From: Paenibacillus contaminans
GTDB lineage: Bacteria > Bacillota > Bacilli > Paenibacillales > NBRC-103111
DNA: 64,000 nucleotides
Direction of reading: 5' to 3'
Assembly: GCF_003285015.1 (NCBI RefSeq)
Contig: NZ_QMFB01000014.1
Span: 158,002 to 222,001, forward strand
The notes beneath the pieces were generated by a model. The model saw only the letters and a list, made by a program, of their open reading frames with translations, had not been told where the DNA came from and did not search any database. This document shows, piece after piece, positions 34,203 to 42,831 of the stretch (the stretch's first letter is position 1; every line of letters starts with the position of its first letter). The translations under genes were made by a program, and so were the position numbers.

Positions 34203-35318
34203 TTATGGCTCGTTTTTCGTATCGCCGGCAGGGGGATTGTCGTAATCCTCGGGCAGCCGGATCCATTGTTTCAAGTAGCCTTGCTCATGCAGCGCCTTCA
34301 GCAGGATGATCAGAATCGGCGATAAAATCAAACCTGCGACGCCGAACAGCGACAGCGAAATGATCATAAACGACAGCATCGTGAATGCGGAAACGCCGAG
34401 CGAATCGCCGGTAATTTTCGGCTCCATGATTTGTCTGACAATAATGACGACGCCCAGCAGAACGGTGAGCCATATAGCCAGCGTCGTTTCGCCGACGATG
34501 AACAAATAGATGATCCACGGGATGAATACGGTGGATACGCCGAGCAAAGGCAGAACATCGAATACGGCGGCCAGCAAGGAGATGGAGAAGGCGCTTTTGA
34601 CTCCAAGCAGCAGCAGGGCAAGGAAAATGATGACGAACGTAATCGAAACGAGCTTAAACTGCGATTTCAAGTAGCTGACGATGCCGAGAAGCACGTTTTC
34701 TTTCAAAAAGTAAAATGCGGTCTTGAAGGTGCGCGGCGTTTTGTCGCGGGCCATTCTCTTCCATAGTTCGATTTCGATGCTCAGGAAGTAGGCCAATATG
34801 ATGCCGATCGAAAAGTTGATGATAAAGGAAGTGAGCGAAGTTAAGCTGTTCAGAACCGTTTTGAGGAATGTGGTGGCCGCACCTGCGCCCCATTCCGTTA
34901 TGACGCCGATATATTCTCTGACTTTATCCGAGATGTCCGGAGGAAGCGCCTCCCATTTGCTGCGGAGATAGTCGGCGTGAATGACGATTTGCTCCTGCAA
35001 AATTTGCTGGTATCTCGGAATTTTATCGACAAGGTTGATCGTTTGCGATGTAAAAATGATGCCCGCCCCGATCAGAATGCCCAGGACGACAAGCATAAAG
35101 ACGAGCATGGAGATCGCGGTTGCGATCGACTTTTTGACGCCCCGGCGGTTCAGGCGCTTCGCCAGCGGCTCGATCATCGCGAAGATGAGCAGGGCGAGGA
35201 AGATCGGCGTAGCGAGCTTGTACAGGTAGCTGAACAAGAGCATGAACAAGTATATCGTGAGGCCGATCAAGGCGATGTCGAATACGGTTTTATAATACTT
35301 TTTGTAGAAGGACAACAT
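34203..35318 (-). CDS. AI-2E family transporter (UPF0118, YtvI-like)
   Basis: 371 residues with about eight hydrophobic segments: three at the N-terminus (15-45, 65-90), and a cluster at 165-320. The motif VFDVLPLLGVSTVFIPW and the C-terminal PKITGDSLGVSAF...LFGVAGLILSPI are characteristic of the family. Known members include the TqsA autoinducer-2 exporter and Na+/H+ or small-solute permeases, so the name does not settle the substrate. AGGTGATT lies before the ATG. It is divergent from the HesB-fold/DUF1450 pair. Confidence 0.85.
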   Translation of the reverse strand: MLSFYKKYYKTVFDIALIGLTIYLFMLLFSYLYKLATPIFLALLIFAMIEPLAKRLNRRGVKKSIATAISMLVFMLVVLGILIGAGIIFTSQTINLVDKIPRYQQILQEQIVIHADYLRSKWEALPPDISDKVREYIGVITEWGAGAATTFLKTVLNSLTSLTSFIINFSIGIILAYFLSIEIELWKRMARDKTPRTFKTAFYFLKENVLLGIVSYLKSQFKLVSITFVIIFLALLLLGVKSAFSISLLAAVFDVLPLLGVSTVFIPWIIYLFIVGETTLAIWLTVLLGVVIIVRQIMEPKITGDSLGVSAFTMLSFMIISLSLFGVAGLILSPILIILLKALHEQGYLKQWIRLPEDYDNPPAGDTKNEP

Positions 35319-35544
35319 GAATACGAATCACCTCGGCCACATTTGTCATAATGATCCATTATAGCACAAAAACCGCCGTCTTCGACAAGTAACGTTTGGA
35401 CCGCGATAAGTTCGCTCCTCCGTCGTTTCAGGCGTATTGCAATCGGAACGTTCATTTAATACAATAGTACAAAGCACGCTTGTCTGCTGCCGGAATCAAC
35501 GGATGGAAGCCGGCGAAAGCTCGAACATACAAGGAGATGTCACG

Positions 35545-35847
35545 ATGAACTGCAAAATTACGCGAAACGCCGCAAAAGTTATTTTGCGCGAGATGGAGCA
35601 AGAAGAGAACAAAACATTAAAGCTGCGCGTATTCCTTACTCACAAGCACGGCGATCATGCCCACTACGGGCTTGATTTGAGCGAGCAGCAGGAGCACGAC
35701 GAAGTGGTTGCAACCGATAAAGGCTTCGACGTCCTGCTTGATACGCGCGAGCCGCTGCTGGACGGCGTTTGGGTAGACTACCTATATACACCGGAAGAGG
35801 GCTTCGTCATTACGAACCCGAGCAAAGGAAACCACGGGGATCACTAG
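35545..35847 (+). CDS. HesB-fold protein with histidines in place of the cluster cysteines
   Basis: 100 residues aligning with A-type carriers from KITRNAAKVIL to GFVITNPSKG. The GCSG loop is replaced by THKHGDHAHYG and the C-terminal CGCG by NHGDH, so all three cluster Cys are missing and His/Asp residues stand near their places. The ATG at 35545 follows AAGGAGA. It lies 1 bp from the DUF1450 gene and is surely co-transcribed with it. A role in metal binding is an inference. Confidence 0.72.
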   Translation: MNCKITRNAAKVILREMEQEENKTLKLRVFLTHKHGDHAHYGLDLSEQQEHDEVVATDKGFDVLLDTREPLLDGVWVDYLYTPEEGFVITNPSKGNHGDH

Positions 35848-35848
35848 A

Positions 35849-36076
35849 ATGGCCAAAAACGATATCCGCGTCTGCGACAAATGCAGGCACATGAAGCTGA
35901 AAACGGTGCTGCCGAAGCTCGAAAAGCTGGCGCCCGACACCGAGGTCAAGGTTGCATGCAAGTCATATTGCGGGCCTTGCTCGCGTTTCGCATTCATTTT
36001 TATTAATGGCCGTTACGTAACGGGAGCCACCGAAGACGAAGCGCTTGAAAAAGCGAGCAAATATGTGAAACGTTAA
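35849..36076 (+). CDS. DUF1450 protein with three Cys pairs
   Basis: 75 residues. VCDKCRHMK at the start and ACKSYCGPCSRFAF in the middle give five Cys in a CxxC...CxxxCxxC pattern, typical of DUF1450. It is the second such gene in the window (the other is at 9156), and both follow a HesB-fold gene. The family is uncharacterised. A thioredoxin-like or Fe-S/thiol function is plausible from the Cys spacing. A terminator follows. Confidence 0.8.
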   Translation: MAKNDIRVCDKCRHMKLKTVLPKLEKLAPDTEVKVACKSYCGPCSRFAFIFINGRYVTGATEDEALEKASKYVKR

Positions 36077-36110
36077 GACGGACAGGGTCAATAGCCGTTA
36101 GACGTAACAA

Positions 36111-36138
36111 AACGACTCTTAGTAAAGGGTCGTTTTTG
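36111..36138 (+). terminator. Terminator after the HesB/DUF1450 pair
   Basis: AACGACTC pairs with GGGTCGTT, followed by TTTTTGTTTT. Confidence 0.75.
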
Positions 36139-36173
36139 TTTTGGAAGGATGAACGCTTGTTGTAAAAAGCAGC

Positions 36174-36204
36174 GAAAGCCGCCTCCTGAAGGAGGTCCGG
36201 CTTT
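36174..36204 (-). terminator. Terminator-like hairpin after the stalk-domain gene
   Basis: AAAGCCGcCTCC pairs with GGAGgtCCGGCTTT. It lies 45 bp beyond the stop of the minus-strand gene; the minus strand shows only a weak T tract. Confidence 0.6.
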
Positions 36205-36249
36205 ACTGCTTGCCTATCGTTTTGCGTTCCGCCGCCTGCGACAGGGGAA

Positions 36250-37860
36250 TTATTCCGCGCGGGAACCGGTCTCGTAGACGCCGTACGAGCTCACTTTGAT
36301 GCCGTCATCCGTTTGCGAGACGATCCAATCCCAGCCCCACTTGTATCCGGTCAGCTCAAGAGTGCCTGACTGCTCGCGGATTGTCCATTCGCCGTCCGTC
36401 GTTTTTTTGCTTCCATTATAGTGCTCGAACGTGCCGTCCTCGTAAATGTACAACGTCCCGCCGTCGACTCCGTTAACATAACGGCCGCTGCCATCGGCGG
36501 AAACGAGCCCCGTGCCTGGAACCCACATGCTCCACTCGCCCAAGAAATATGCCAGATGCGCATCCGCTTCGTATTCGCTCTCGTCTTCTCCGTACGCCTG
36601 CTCCTCGTCGGCTCCGGATTGCGACGGATTCTCCGTTCCTCCGCCCTTGATAGTAATCGTTTTCGTCGCATCGTCGAACGTAATTTCCTGACGAAAGTTC
36701 TCTCCTACGAAACGGATCGGCACTACGGTCGAACCGTTGACGATTGTGGCGGGAACGTCCATAAAAATCGTTTTGCCGTCGACGATAGCTTCGGAGCTGT
36801 CCACGTGCAAGATCATCGTTTGATCGCCGAGGAGCAGCGTAATTTTTTGCTTGTCGCCGTCCCATTCGACTTCGGCCCCCAACGCTTCGCTGACAAACCG
36901 CAGCGGAACCATCGTACGTCCGTCGAGAAGGAACGGCGCGACATTCAATTGATGCGCTTTGCCGTTTATGAGGGCATCGGTGCTGTCAAGTTGAAGGACG
37001 ATAACGTTATCCGCAGCGACGATCGATACTTTTACCGGAGGAGAGACGTATACGGCTTTCCCGGCGGCGTTGTAAGCGACGAATTTGTACAAGTAAATAT
37101 GACCGGCCAGAACGTATTTGTCCGTAAATTCCGTTTTGTCGAGACGGAAATCGGTCATTTTGACATAGGGTGCGCCATTGTCGGAGCGGAATAAATCCCA
37201 GCTCGTATGGCCGTCGAGCTTATTCCACGGAACCGTAATGCTCCCCTCCATGAAAACGTAGCTGGAAACGGCAAGATCCATATCCTCGGCAGGAGAGCCG
37301 AGCTCAAGCGTTCCTTTGCTCCCTCCGGACTGGTTGGCAGGTGCTGCGTTGTTTTCGTCAGGCTCCGCATTTTGGCCCGGTTGTTCGCTTTCCGCTTCCA
37401 AGACGAAGGAGAAAAACACTTTCTGAATCGAAGCTCCGTTATCCGGCGTAAAGCGGTCGATCCGCAATTTCGCGTACGTGCCGTCGTGCAGAACGACTAG
37501 ATATACCACACCTTTCGTCAAAGTAAGCGAGTTCGTAAACCCGCTTTGCCCGCTGTCCGTCGGATCGCTCAGCTCCTCGTCTTCGAGCAGCAAAATGCCG
37601 TTGGCGCCGATGCTTCCATACTGATTGATGACCAGATCGGCCTCGCTGCTTTTTGTCGTTGTTTTCATCGTCGACAGCTTCAAGCCGCCTTTATCGAGGA
37701 CGTTACCGGACCAGTTGAGCGTATGCGGGTGCAAATTTTCGTATGTGCCGGTTTGCACTTGCCCCCATTTGATTACAGCTGCGCCGCGGGCTTCCGCAGG
37801 AAATAAAGCGAACATGCCGAGCAGGCACAAAACTGTAAAAATCGAAAAAGCCTTTTTCAA
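36250..37860 (-). CDS. Exported protein with copper-amine-oxidase stalk domain
   Basis: About 536 residues: a signal peptide (LKKAFSIFTVLCLLGMFALF), an unassigned N-terminal 170 residues, a Pro/Asn/Gln-rich linker, a fibronectin-like region and, at about 300-410, the copper amine oxidase N-terminal domain (two ADALINGK/SEAIVDGK repeats, each followed by a VPLRFVSE or VPIRFVGE motif). This domain forms wall-bound stalks in Paenibacillus and does not itself oxidise amines. The C-terminal 90 residues look like a lipocalin-like fold. TTG 37860 follows GAGGGGGAG and fits the signal peptide; ATG 37881 is the alternative. Confidence 0.8.
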   Translation of the reverse strand: MKKAFSIFTVLCLLGMFALFPAEARGAAVIKWGQVQTGTYENLHPHTLNWSGNVLDKGGLKLSTMKTTTKSSEADLVINQYGSIGANGILLLEDEELSDPTDSGQSGFTNSLTLTKGVVYLVVLHDGTYAKLRIDRFTPDNGASIQKVFFSFVLEAESEQPGQNAEPDENNAAPANQSGGSKGTLELGSPAEDMDLAVSSYVFMEGSITVPWNKLDGHTSWDLFRSDNGAPYVKMTDFRLDKTEFTDKYVLAGHIYLYKFVAYNAAGKAVYVSPPVKVSIVAADNVIVLQLDSTDALINGKAHQLNVAPFLLDGRTMVPLRFVSEALGAEVEWDGDKQKITLLLGDQTMILHVDSSEAIVDGKTIFMDVPATIVNGSTVVPIRFVGENFRQEITFDDATKTITIKGGGTENPSQSGADEEQAYGEDESEYEADAHLAYFLGEWSMWVPGTGLVSADGSGRYVNGVDGGTLYIYEDGTFEHYNGSKKTTDGEWTIREQSGTLELTGYKWGWDWIVSQTDDGIKVSSYGVYETGSRAE

Positions 37861-37917
37861 GCTCGACTCCCCCTCATTCATGATTTGAAAATCAGAAGCA
37901 GTATAACAAAGCCGATC

Positions 37918-37946
37918 TTACAAACAACTTACAAAGTCGTTTACAA
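37918..37946 (+). promoter_or_regulatory. Candidate PhoP box: three spaced TTACAA hexamers
   Basis: TTACAA occurs at 37918, 37929 and 37941 (spacings of 11 and 12 bp), with a weaker TTCATC at 37951. PhoP of Bacillus binds TTAACA-like hexamers repeated about every 11 bp. A TACGAT -10-like hexamer follows at 37966-37971, and the phytase-like gene starts at 38038. The strand matches that gene. Confidence 0.5.
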
Positions 37947-38037
37947 AAGCTTCATCTCCCGTTGATACGATGCAAACAGTTCCCCGTTAAGCTGATTTTA
38001 ATGAGAAATCGGTTCGATAAAAGGGGAGGGCTAAATC

Positions 38038-39528
38038 ATGAAACTATGGAGACTTATACGCAGAAGAAAGATGATGATCGGCGCCATCGCGTTAACTTTG
38101 ACGGTCGGAGCAACGGCGGCGCAAGCGGCGGGGGCGGATAAAATCACGCTTCCAATACCGGTGAATTTTCCGATTTTCAGCGGCGGGGCTAAGGTAGAGG
38201 TCGATAAAGAGGCGGTCGTGATCGACGGGAGCACTTACTTGCCGCTGCGCGCTTTCGGAGAGGCTCTTGGCAAGCAGATTGACTGGAACGATTGGGAACG
38301 GACGATTACGTTGAAAAATGCGCCGAAGCTAAAATCGGTGTCGACGTGGAACAATCCCGGAGCGCTTGGCAAAGGGATCAGCGAAGGCGGTTTTTCCGGT
38401 TTGACGCGTATTCCGGGCGACCCGGAAAATGTATTCTACACGCTGGCCGACCGCGGTCCGAACGGGCAAGTGGGCAAAGACAAGCTGCGTACGTTTCCGG
38501 TTGACGATTTCCAGCCGCGCATCTACAAAATCAAAGCGGACGGCGAAAAGCTTGAAATTCTCGAGACGATCAAGCTGCAGCTTCCGGAAGGCAAGACGGA
38601 TGCGGTAACGAAATCGAGGTTTATTACCGGGCTGCCCAATATGGTAGGAGCGGACGAAATTCCTTATGACGAGCTGGGGCAAAAAGAGCTATCCTACGAT
38701 CCGGACGGTCTTGATCTGGAAGGGATCGCCTATAATCCGAACGACGATACGTTCTGGCTGGCGGACGAATACCGTCCTTCCCTCGTTCAGGTGAAGCGGG
38801 ACGGCACGGTGCTGAAACGGTTCGTACCGTTCGGCGCGAAGCAAGCGCTGGCAGGCGCGCAGACGGATATCGTCGAGCTGTTTCCCGCCTTTTACAATAA
38901 ACGCGTACCTAATCGCGGCTTCGAGGGCGTGACGATTACGCCAGACGGCAAAACCTTGTATGCGTCGATCCAAAGCCCGCTTGCGCTGCCGGATCAGAAG
39001 ACGTCGGACAATTCCCGCAATCTGCGCATCCTCAAAATGGATTTGTCCAAACAGGAGCTAGTCGGCGAATATGTATACTACGCGGAGAATGCCGCATCGT
39101 ACGAAGGAATCAAGCAAAAGGATCAGGTCATCAGCGATCTCTTCGCACTGTCCTCGAACGTCCTGTTGGTCGACGAGCGCGACAAAATGGCAGGCAAGGA
39201 AGCACAGGTGAAACGGATTTACAAGTCGGATTTCAGCAAAGCGACCAATCTGCTCGGCACGGATTACAGTGCCAATCTCGAAGCGATGCCACAGGAAATG
39301 CTGCGCCAAGCCGGCATCGTGCCGGTAACGAAAGAGCTGATCGTCGACTTCGTTAAGCTAGGTTATCCGCATGAGAAAATCGAAGGTATCGTAGCCGTCG
39401 ACAAAAGGACGATCGCGATCGTGAACGATAACGATTTTGCCGTCAATTACGACGAGCAGGGCAAGCTGTCGCTGACCGGGACGCCGACGCAGATGCATGT
39501 GGTGGAGCTGCAGGAAGATTTGTATTAG
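38038..39528 (+). CDS. Esterase-like/phytase-like beta-propeller protein
   Basis: A 496-residue exported protein. The signal peptide is preceded by a basic N-region and ends near AQAAG (about 27-32). Residues 40-100 look like a short stalk-type domain (YLPLRAFGEALGKQID). The rest matches the esterase-like activity of phytase family, with LADRGPNGQVG, DPDGLDLEGIAYNP, WLADEYRPSL, GFEGVTITPDGKTL and EKIEGIVAVD. A phosphate-regulated phosphatase or phytase is plausible, given the PhoP-box-like element upstream. It could instead be a structural propeller. Confidence 0.82.
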   Translation: MKLWRLIRRRKMMIGAIALTLTVGATAAQAAGADKITLPIPVNFPIFSGGAKVEVDKEAVVIDGSTYLPLRAFGEALGKQIDWNDWERTITLKNAPKLKSVSTWNNPGALGKGISEGGFSGLTRIPGDPENVFYTLADRGPNGQVGKDKLRTFPVDDFQPRIYKIKADGEKLEILETIKLQLPEGKTDAVTKSRFITGLPNMVGADEIPYDELGQKELSYDPDGLDLEGIAYNPNDDTFWLADEYRPSLVQVKRDGTVLKRFVPFGAKQALAGAQTDIVELFPAFYNKRVPNRGFEGVTITPDGKTLYASIQSPLALPDQKTSDNSRNLRILKMDLSKQELVGEYVYYAENAASYEGIKQKDQVISDLFALSSNVLLVDERDKMAGKEAQVKRIYKSDFSKATNLLGTDYSANLEAMPQEMLRQAGIVPVTKELIVDFVKLGYPHEKIEGIVAVDKRTIAIVNDNDFAVNYDEQGKLSLTGTPTQMHVVELQEDLY

Positions 39529-39619
39529 ATGAGGGGAGCCTATCCGAAGCGGGTGGGCTTTTTTTATTTGAAGCGATGAGAGATGGGGGGATAACTGAAT
39601 GATGAGCTATTCCAGCCGA

Positions 39620-39724
39620 GGTATCTCCTTACGGTCACTCTTGCAATCAGGAAATTTTGAACAATAACCCCAATGTTATTTCCCGATTGCAAAGGCGAAC
39701 GCTAACGCTCCTTCAGGAGATACC
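39620..39724. repeat. Long imperfect palindrome
   Basis: GGTATCTCCT (39620-39629) pairs with AGGAGATACC (39715-39724), and within it TTGCAATCaGGAAAT pairs with ATTTCCcGATTGCAA. It lies in the gap between two convergent genes. It may be a structured repeat or a decayed insertion; no coding frame fits. Confidence 0.55.
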
Positions 39725-39809
39725 CCCGCTTCCATAGACCATCATTATTAACTCGATACCTTTCATAAAAAGAGCCCATCCCTAAACGAATAGTCTCCTG
39801 TTTGGGAGC

Positions 39810-39858
39810 AGGAAAAGGAAACAGCCTTATCCAACCGCCAAACGGTCGAATAAGGCTG
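39810..39858 (-). terminator. Terminator of the opp operon
   Basis: On the minus strand CAGCCTTATtCgaCCG pairs with CGGttGgATAAGGCTG, followed by TTTCCTTTTC. Confidence 0.75.
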
Positions 39859-39869
39859 ATTTTGTTGGA

Positions 39870-40826
39870 TCAGTACAGATGGCAGGCTGCAAAGTGGCCC
39901 GGCTCGATTTCGTTCAGCTTCGGTACGACAGAAGCGCAAACGTCCATCGCATGCGGGCAGCGCGTCCGGAACGGACAACCGCTCGGCGGGTTGAGCGGGC
40001 TTGGGATTTCGCCCTGAAGAATAATTCGTTCGCGCGTGCGTTCGACCTCCGGATCAGGGATCGGAATGGCCGACAGCAGCGATTGCGTATACGGATGGAG
40101 CGGCTTGGCGTACAGCTGGCTCGACGATGTCACTTCGACGAGCTTGCCGAGATACATCACGCCGATCCTGTCGGAAATATGCTTGACCATGGCGAGGTCG
40201 TGCGCGATGAACAAGTAGGTCAAGCCGTGTTCTTTTTGCAGCTTCATGAACAGGTTGACGACTTGCGCTTGCACGGACACGTCGAGCGCGGAAATCGGTT
40301 CGTCCGCGATGATGAATTTCGGCTCGATAGCGAGCGCCCGGGCAATGCCGATCCGCTGGCGCTGGCCGCCGGAAAACTCATGAGGGAACCGGCTCGCATG
40401 CTCCTCGTTTAAGCCGACGGCTTGCAGCAGCTCGCTGATGCGTGCTTTGCGTTTTTTGCCGCTGTACAAGCCGTGAATATCGATGCCTTCGGCGATAATG
40501 TTGCCGACCGTCATACGCGGGTTCAGCGAAGCGTAAGGATCCTGGAACACCATCTGCATGTCGCGGTTGAATTGCTTCAGGTCCTTGCCTTTCATTTTGT
40601 GCACGTTTTTGCCGTTAAAAAGCACTTCGCCGCCCGTAGCTTCATACAGATTGATAATCGTGCGGCCCGCCGTCGATTTCCCGCAGCCGGATTCGCCTAC
40701 GAGACCGAACGTTTCACCGCGTTTGATCGCGAACGTCAAATCCTCGACGGCTTTCAGCGTTTGGCCGGAGCCGACCTGAAAATGCTTTTGCAAATGGTTC
40801 ACTTCAAGAATATGCTGTTCAGCCAT
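39870..40826 (-). CDS. oppF: Oligopeptide ABC transporter ATPase OppF
   Basis: A 318-residue ATPase subunit. Walker A GESGCGKSTAG, signature FSGGQRQRIGIARA, Walker B IADEPISALDVSVQ and H-loop IAHDL are all intact. The C-terminal NPPSGCPFRTRCP is the Cys-rich OppD/F peptide-transporter tail that can hold an Fe-S cluster. The ATG at 40826 overlaps the oppD stop; a GTG at 40838 is also possible. Last gene of the operon. Confidence 0.92.
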   Translation of the reverse strand: MAEQHILEVNHLQKHFQVGSGQTLKAVEDLTFAIKRGETFGLVGESGCGKSTAGRTIINLYEATGGEVLFNGKNVHKMKGKDLKQFNRDMQMVFQDPYASLNPRMTVGNIIAEGIDIHGLYSGKKRKARISELLQAVGLNEEHASRFPHEFSGGQRQRIGIARALAIEPKFIIADEPISALDVSVQAQVVNLFMKLQKEHGLTYLFIAHDLAMVKHISDRIGVMYLGKLVEVTSSSQLYAKPLHPYTQSLLSAIPIPDPEVERTRERIILQGEIPSPLNPPSGCPFRTRCPHAMDVCASVVPKLNEIEPGHFAACHLY

Positions 40827-41850
40827 GTGCTTGTTCACCTACTTCCAGCGGCCGGTTTACCTTCGGCGCATCGGGATGGAGCAGCCAGCATGCCGCGCTG
40901 TGACGGTCGGTAATCGGCGTATGTGCAGGATCGTTATCCTTGCATACCTGCATCGCGTAAGGGCATCTTGCGGCAAAGCTGCATCCCTTGGGCGGCGCGA
41001 ATAAATCGGGCGGCGATCCGGGAATCGGCGAGAGCTCGCTTTTGCTGTCGCTGTCGAGCCGGGGGACGGAACGCAGCAATCCCCAAGTATAAGGATGCCG
41101 GGAATTGTAAAATATGTCCTCAAGCGTTCCTTCCTCGACCACCTTGCCCGCATACATGACGATAACACGCTGCGCAATATCCGCGACGACGCCAAGATCA
41201 TGCGTAATGATGATGATGGCGGTATCGGTTTTGTGCTGGATTTGCTTCATCAGGTCGAGAATTTGCGCCTGAATCGTAACGTCGAGCGCCGTCGTCGGTT
41301 CGTCCGCGATCAGCAGCTTCGGATTGCAGGCCAGCGATATGGCGATCATGACCCGCTGCCGCATCCCGCCGGACAACTCGTGCGGATATTGGTGAATGCG
41401 TCCTTGCGGATTGGACATGCCGACGAGCTTCAGCATTTCGATCGCGCGCTCGTTCGCTTGCTTTTTGCTCATGTTCTGATGCTTGATCAAGCCTTCGGTA
41501 ATTTGCGCGCCGATCGTCATCGTCGGGTTGAGAGATGTCATCGGATCTTGAAAAATCATGCCCATCTCCGAACCGCGCAGCTTTTCCATCGCCTTGTCGG
41601 ACATTCTTGTAATTTCGTGCTTGCCGTTGAATAGAACGGATGAGCCTTCTTTAATATGGCTGGGCGGTGTCGGAATCAGACGCATGATCGTTTGCGCCGT
41701 TACCGATTTGCCGCAGCCCGATTCGCCTACGATGGCGAGCACTTCGCCTTTATCCAAATGAAAAGAGACGCCGCGAACAGCCTGGATCTCCCCTACGTAC
41801 GTTTTGAAGGACACTCTTAAATCGTCTACATCCAAAATACGGTTCTCCAT
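40819..41850 (-). CDS. oppD: Oligopeptide ABC transporter ATPase OppD
   Basis: A 343-residue ATPase. Walker A GESGCGKSVTAQ, signature LSGGMRQRVMIA, Walker B LLIADEPTTALDVTIQ, and the Cys-rich C-terminal domain (PPKGCSFAARCPYAMQVC). ATG 41850 follows AAAGGAGGGAG. It pairs with OppF as a heterodimer to drive OppB/C. It lies 60 bp after oppC. Confidence 0.93.
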   Translation of the reverse strand: MENRILDVDDLRVSFKTYVGEIQAVRGVSFHLDKGEVLAIVGESGCGKSVTAQTIMRLIPTPPSHIKEGSSVLFNGKHEITRMSDKAMEKLRGSEMGMIFQDPMTSLNPTMTIGAQITEGLIKHQNMSKKQANERAIEMLKLVGMSNPQGRIHQYPHELSGGMRQRVMIAISLACNPKLLIADEPTTALDVTIQAQILDLMKQIQHKTDTAIIIITHDLGVVADIAQRVIVMYAGKVVEEGTLEDIFYNSRHPYTWGLLRSVPRLDSDSKSELSPIPGSPPDLFAPPKGCSFAARCPYAMQVCKDNDPAHTPITDRHSAACWLLHPDAPKVNRPLEVGEQAHG

Positions 41851-41910
41851 CTGACTCCCTCCTTTACAAAACCCTAAAAATAAAGCGACGTTATGCTGCG
41901 GCAGCAAACG

Positions 41911-42825
41911 TTATTTCCGCATTTTCGGATCGAGCGCATCGCGCAGGCCATCGCCGAGCAAGTTGAAGCTGAGTAAAATCAAACTGAATATCGCTGTCGG
42001 AAACAGCAGACGATGCGGATGATAACGCATATAGTTCGCTCCGTCGCTCAAGAGCGTTCCGAGCGAAGCGAGCGGAGGTCTAATGCCCAGTCCGACGAAG
42101 CTCAGAAAGGCCTCGACGAAAATCGCGCCGGGTACGACGAACGTAATTTGCACGATGATGATCCCGAGCGCATTGGGAATCAGGTGCTTGGCGATGATTC
42201 GAAAGCCGCCTGCCCCGAGCGTACGGGAAGCCAGTACGAATTCCTGCTCCTTGAGCGTCAATATTTGACCGCGCACGAGCCTTGCCATCGGCACCCAGCC
42301 GGTGATCGTATACGCGATAATGATCGTCCATATGCCCGGACCGATAATCATAATCATCAGAATCGTAATCAGCAGGAACGGAACGGCATACACGATTTCG
42401 ATAAAACGCTGCATGATATCGTCGATACGTCCGCCGTAATAGGCGGAAATGCCGCCATACAGGACGCCGACAAGCAGATCGATAAGCGCGGCGGTTATGC
42501 CGATGAATAGTGAAATTCGGGTACCCCACCAAACCCGTGTCCACAGATCGCGGCCGAAATCGTCCGTCCCGAAAAAGTGTTCGCCGGAAGGGCGCTGGTT
42601 TTTCATGGCGAGATCTTGCGTCTGGTAATCGTAGGACGAAAACAGCGGCGCAAAGATCGCCAGCAGCAGCAGGACAACCAATATGATCAATCCGGCCATA
42701 GCCAGACGGTTTTTCTTAAGCCTCCTCCACGCATCCTGCCAATAAGTCAAGGAAGGCCGCACGATAGCGTCCGACTTCAGTTCTCTTTCTAACGGTTGAA
42801 ACTGGTCCTTGGAAATGGTCTCCAT
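41911..42825 (-). CDS. oppC: Oligopeptide ABC transporter permease OppC
   Basis: 304 residues with a long cytoplasmic N-terminus (LTYWQDAWRRLKKNRLAMAG) and about six membrane segments. The EAA loop is seen as EFVLASRTLGAGGFRIIAKHLIPN. SGDGLRDALDPKMRK at the end is the standard OppC ending. It lies 6 bp downstream of oppB, so tightly coupled. Confidence 0.93.
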   Translation of the reverse strand: METISKDQFQPLERELKSDAIVRPSLTYWQDAWRRLKKNRLAMAGLIILVVLLLLAIFAPLFSSYDYQTQDLAMKNQRPSGEHFFGTDDFGRDLWTRVWWGTRISLFIGITAALIDLLVGVLYGGISAYYGGRIDDIMQRFIEIVYAVPFLLITILMIMIIGPGIWTIIIAYTITGWVPMARLVRGQILTLKEQEFVLASRTLGAGGFRIIAKHLIPNALGIIIVQITFVVPGAIFVEAFLSFVGLGIRPPLASLGTLLSDGANYMRYHPHRLLFPTAIFSLILLSFNLLGDGLRDALDPKMRK

Positions 42826-42831
42826 CTGCGA

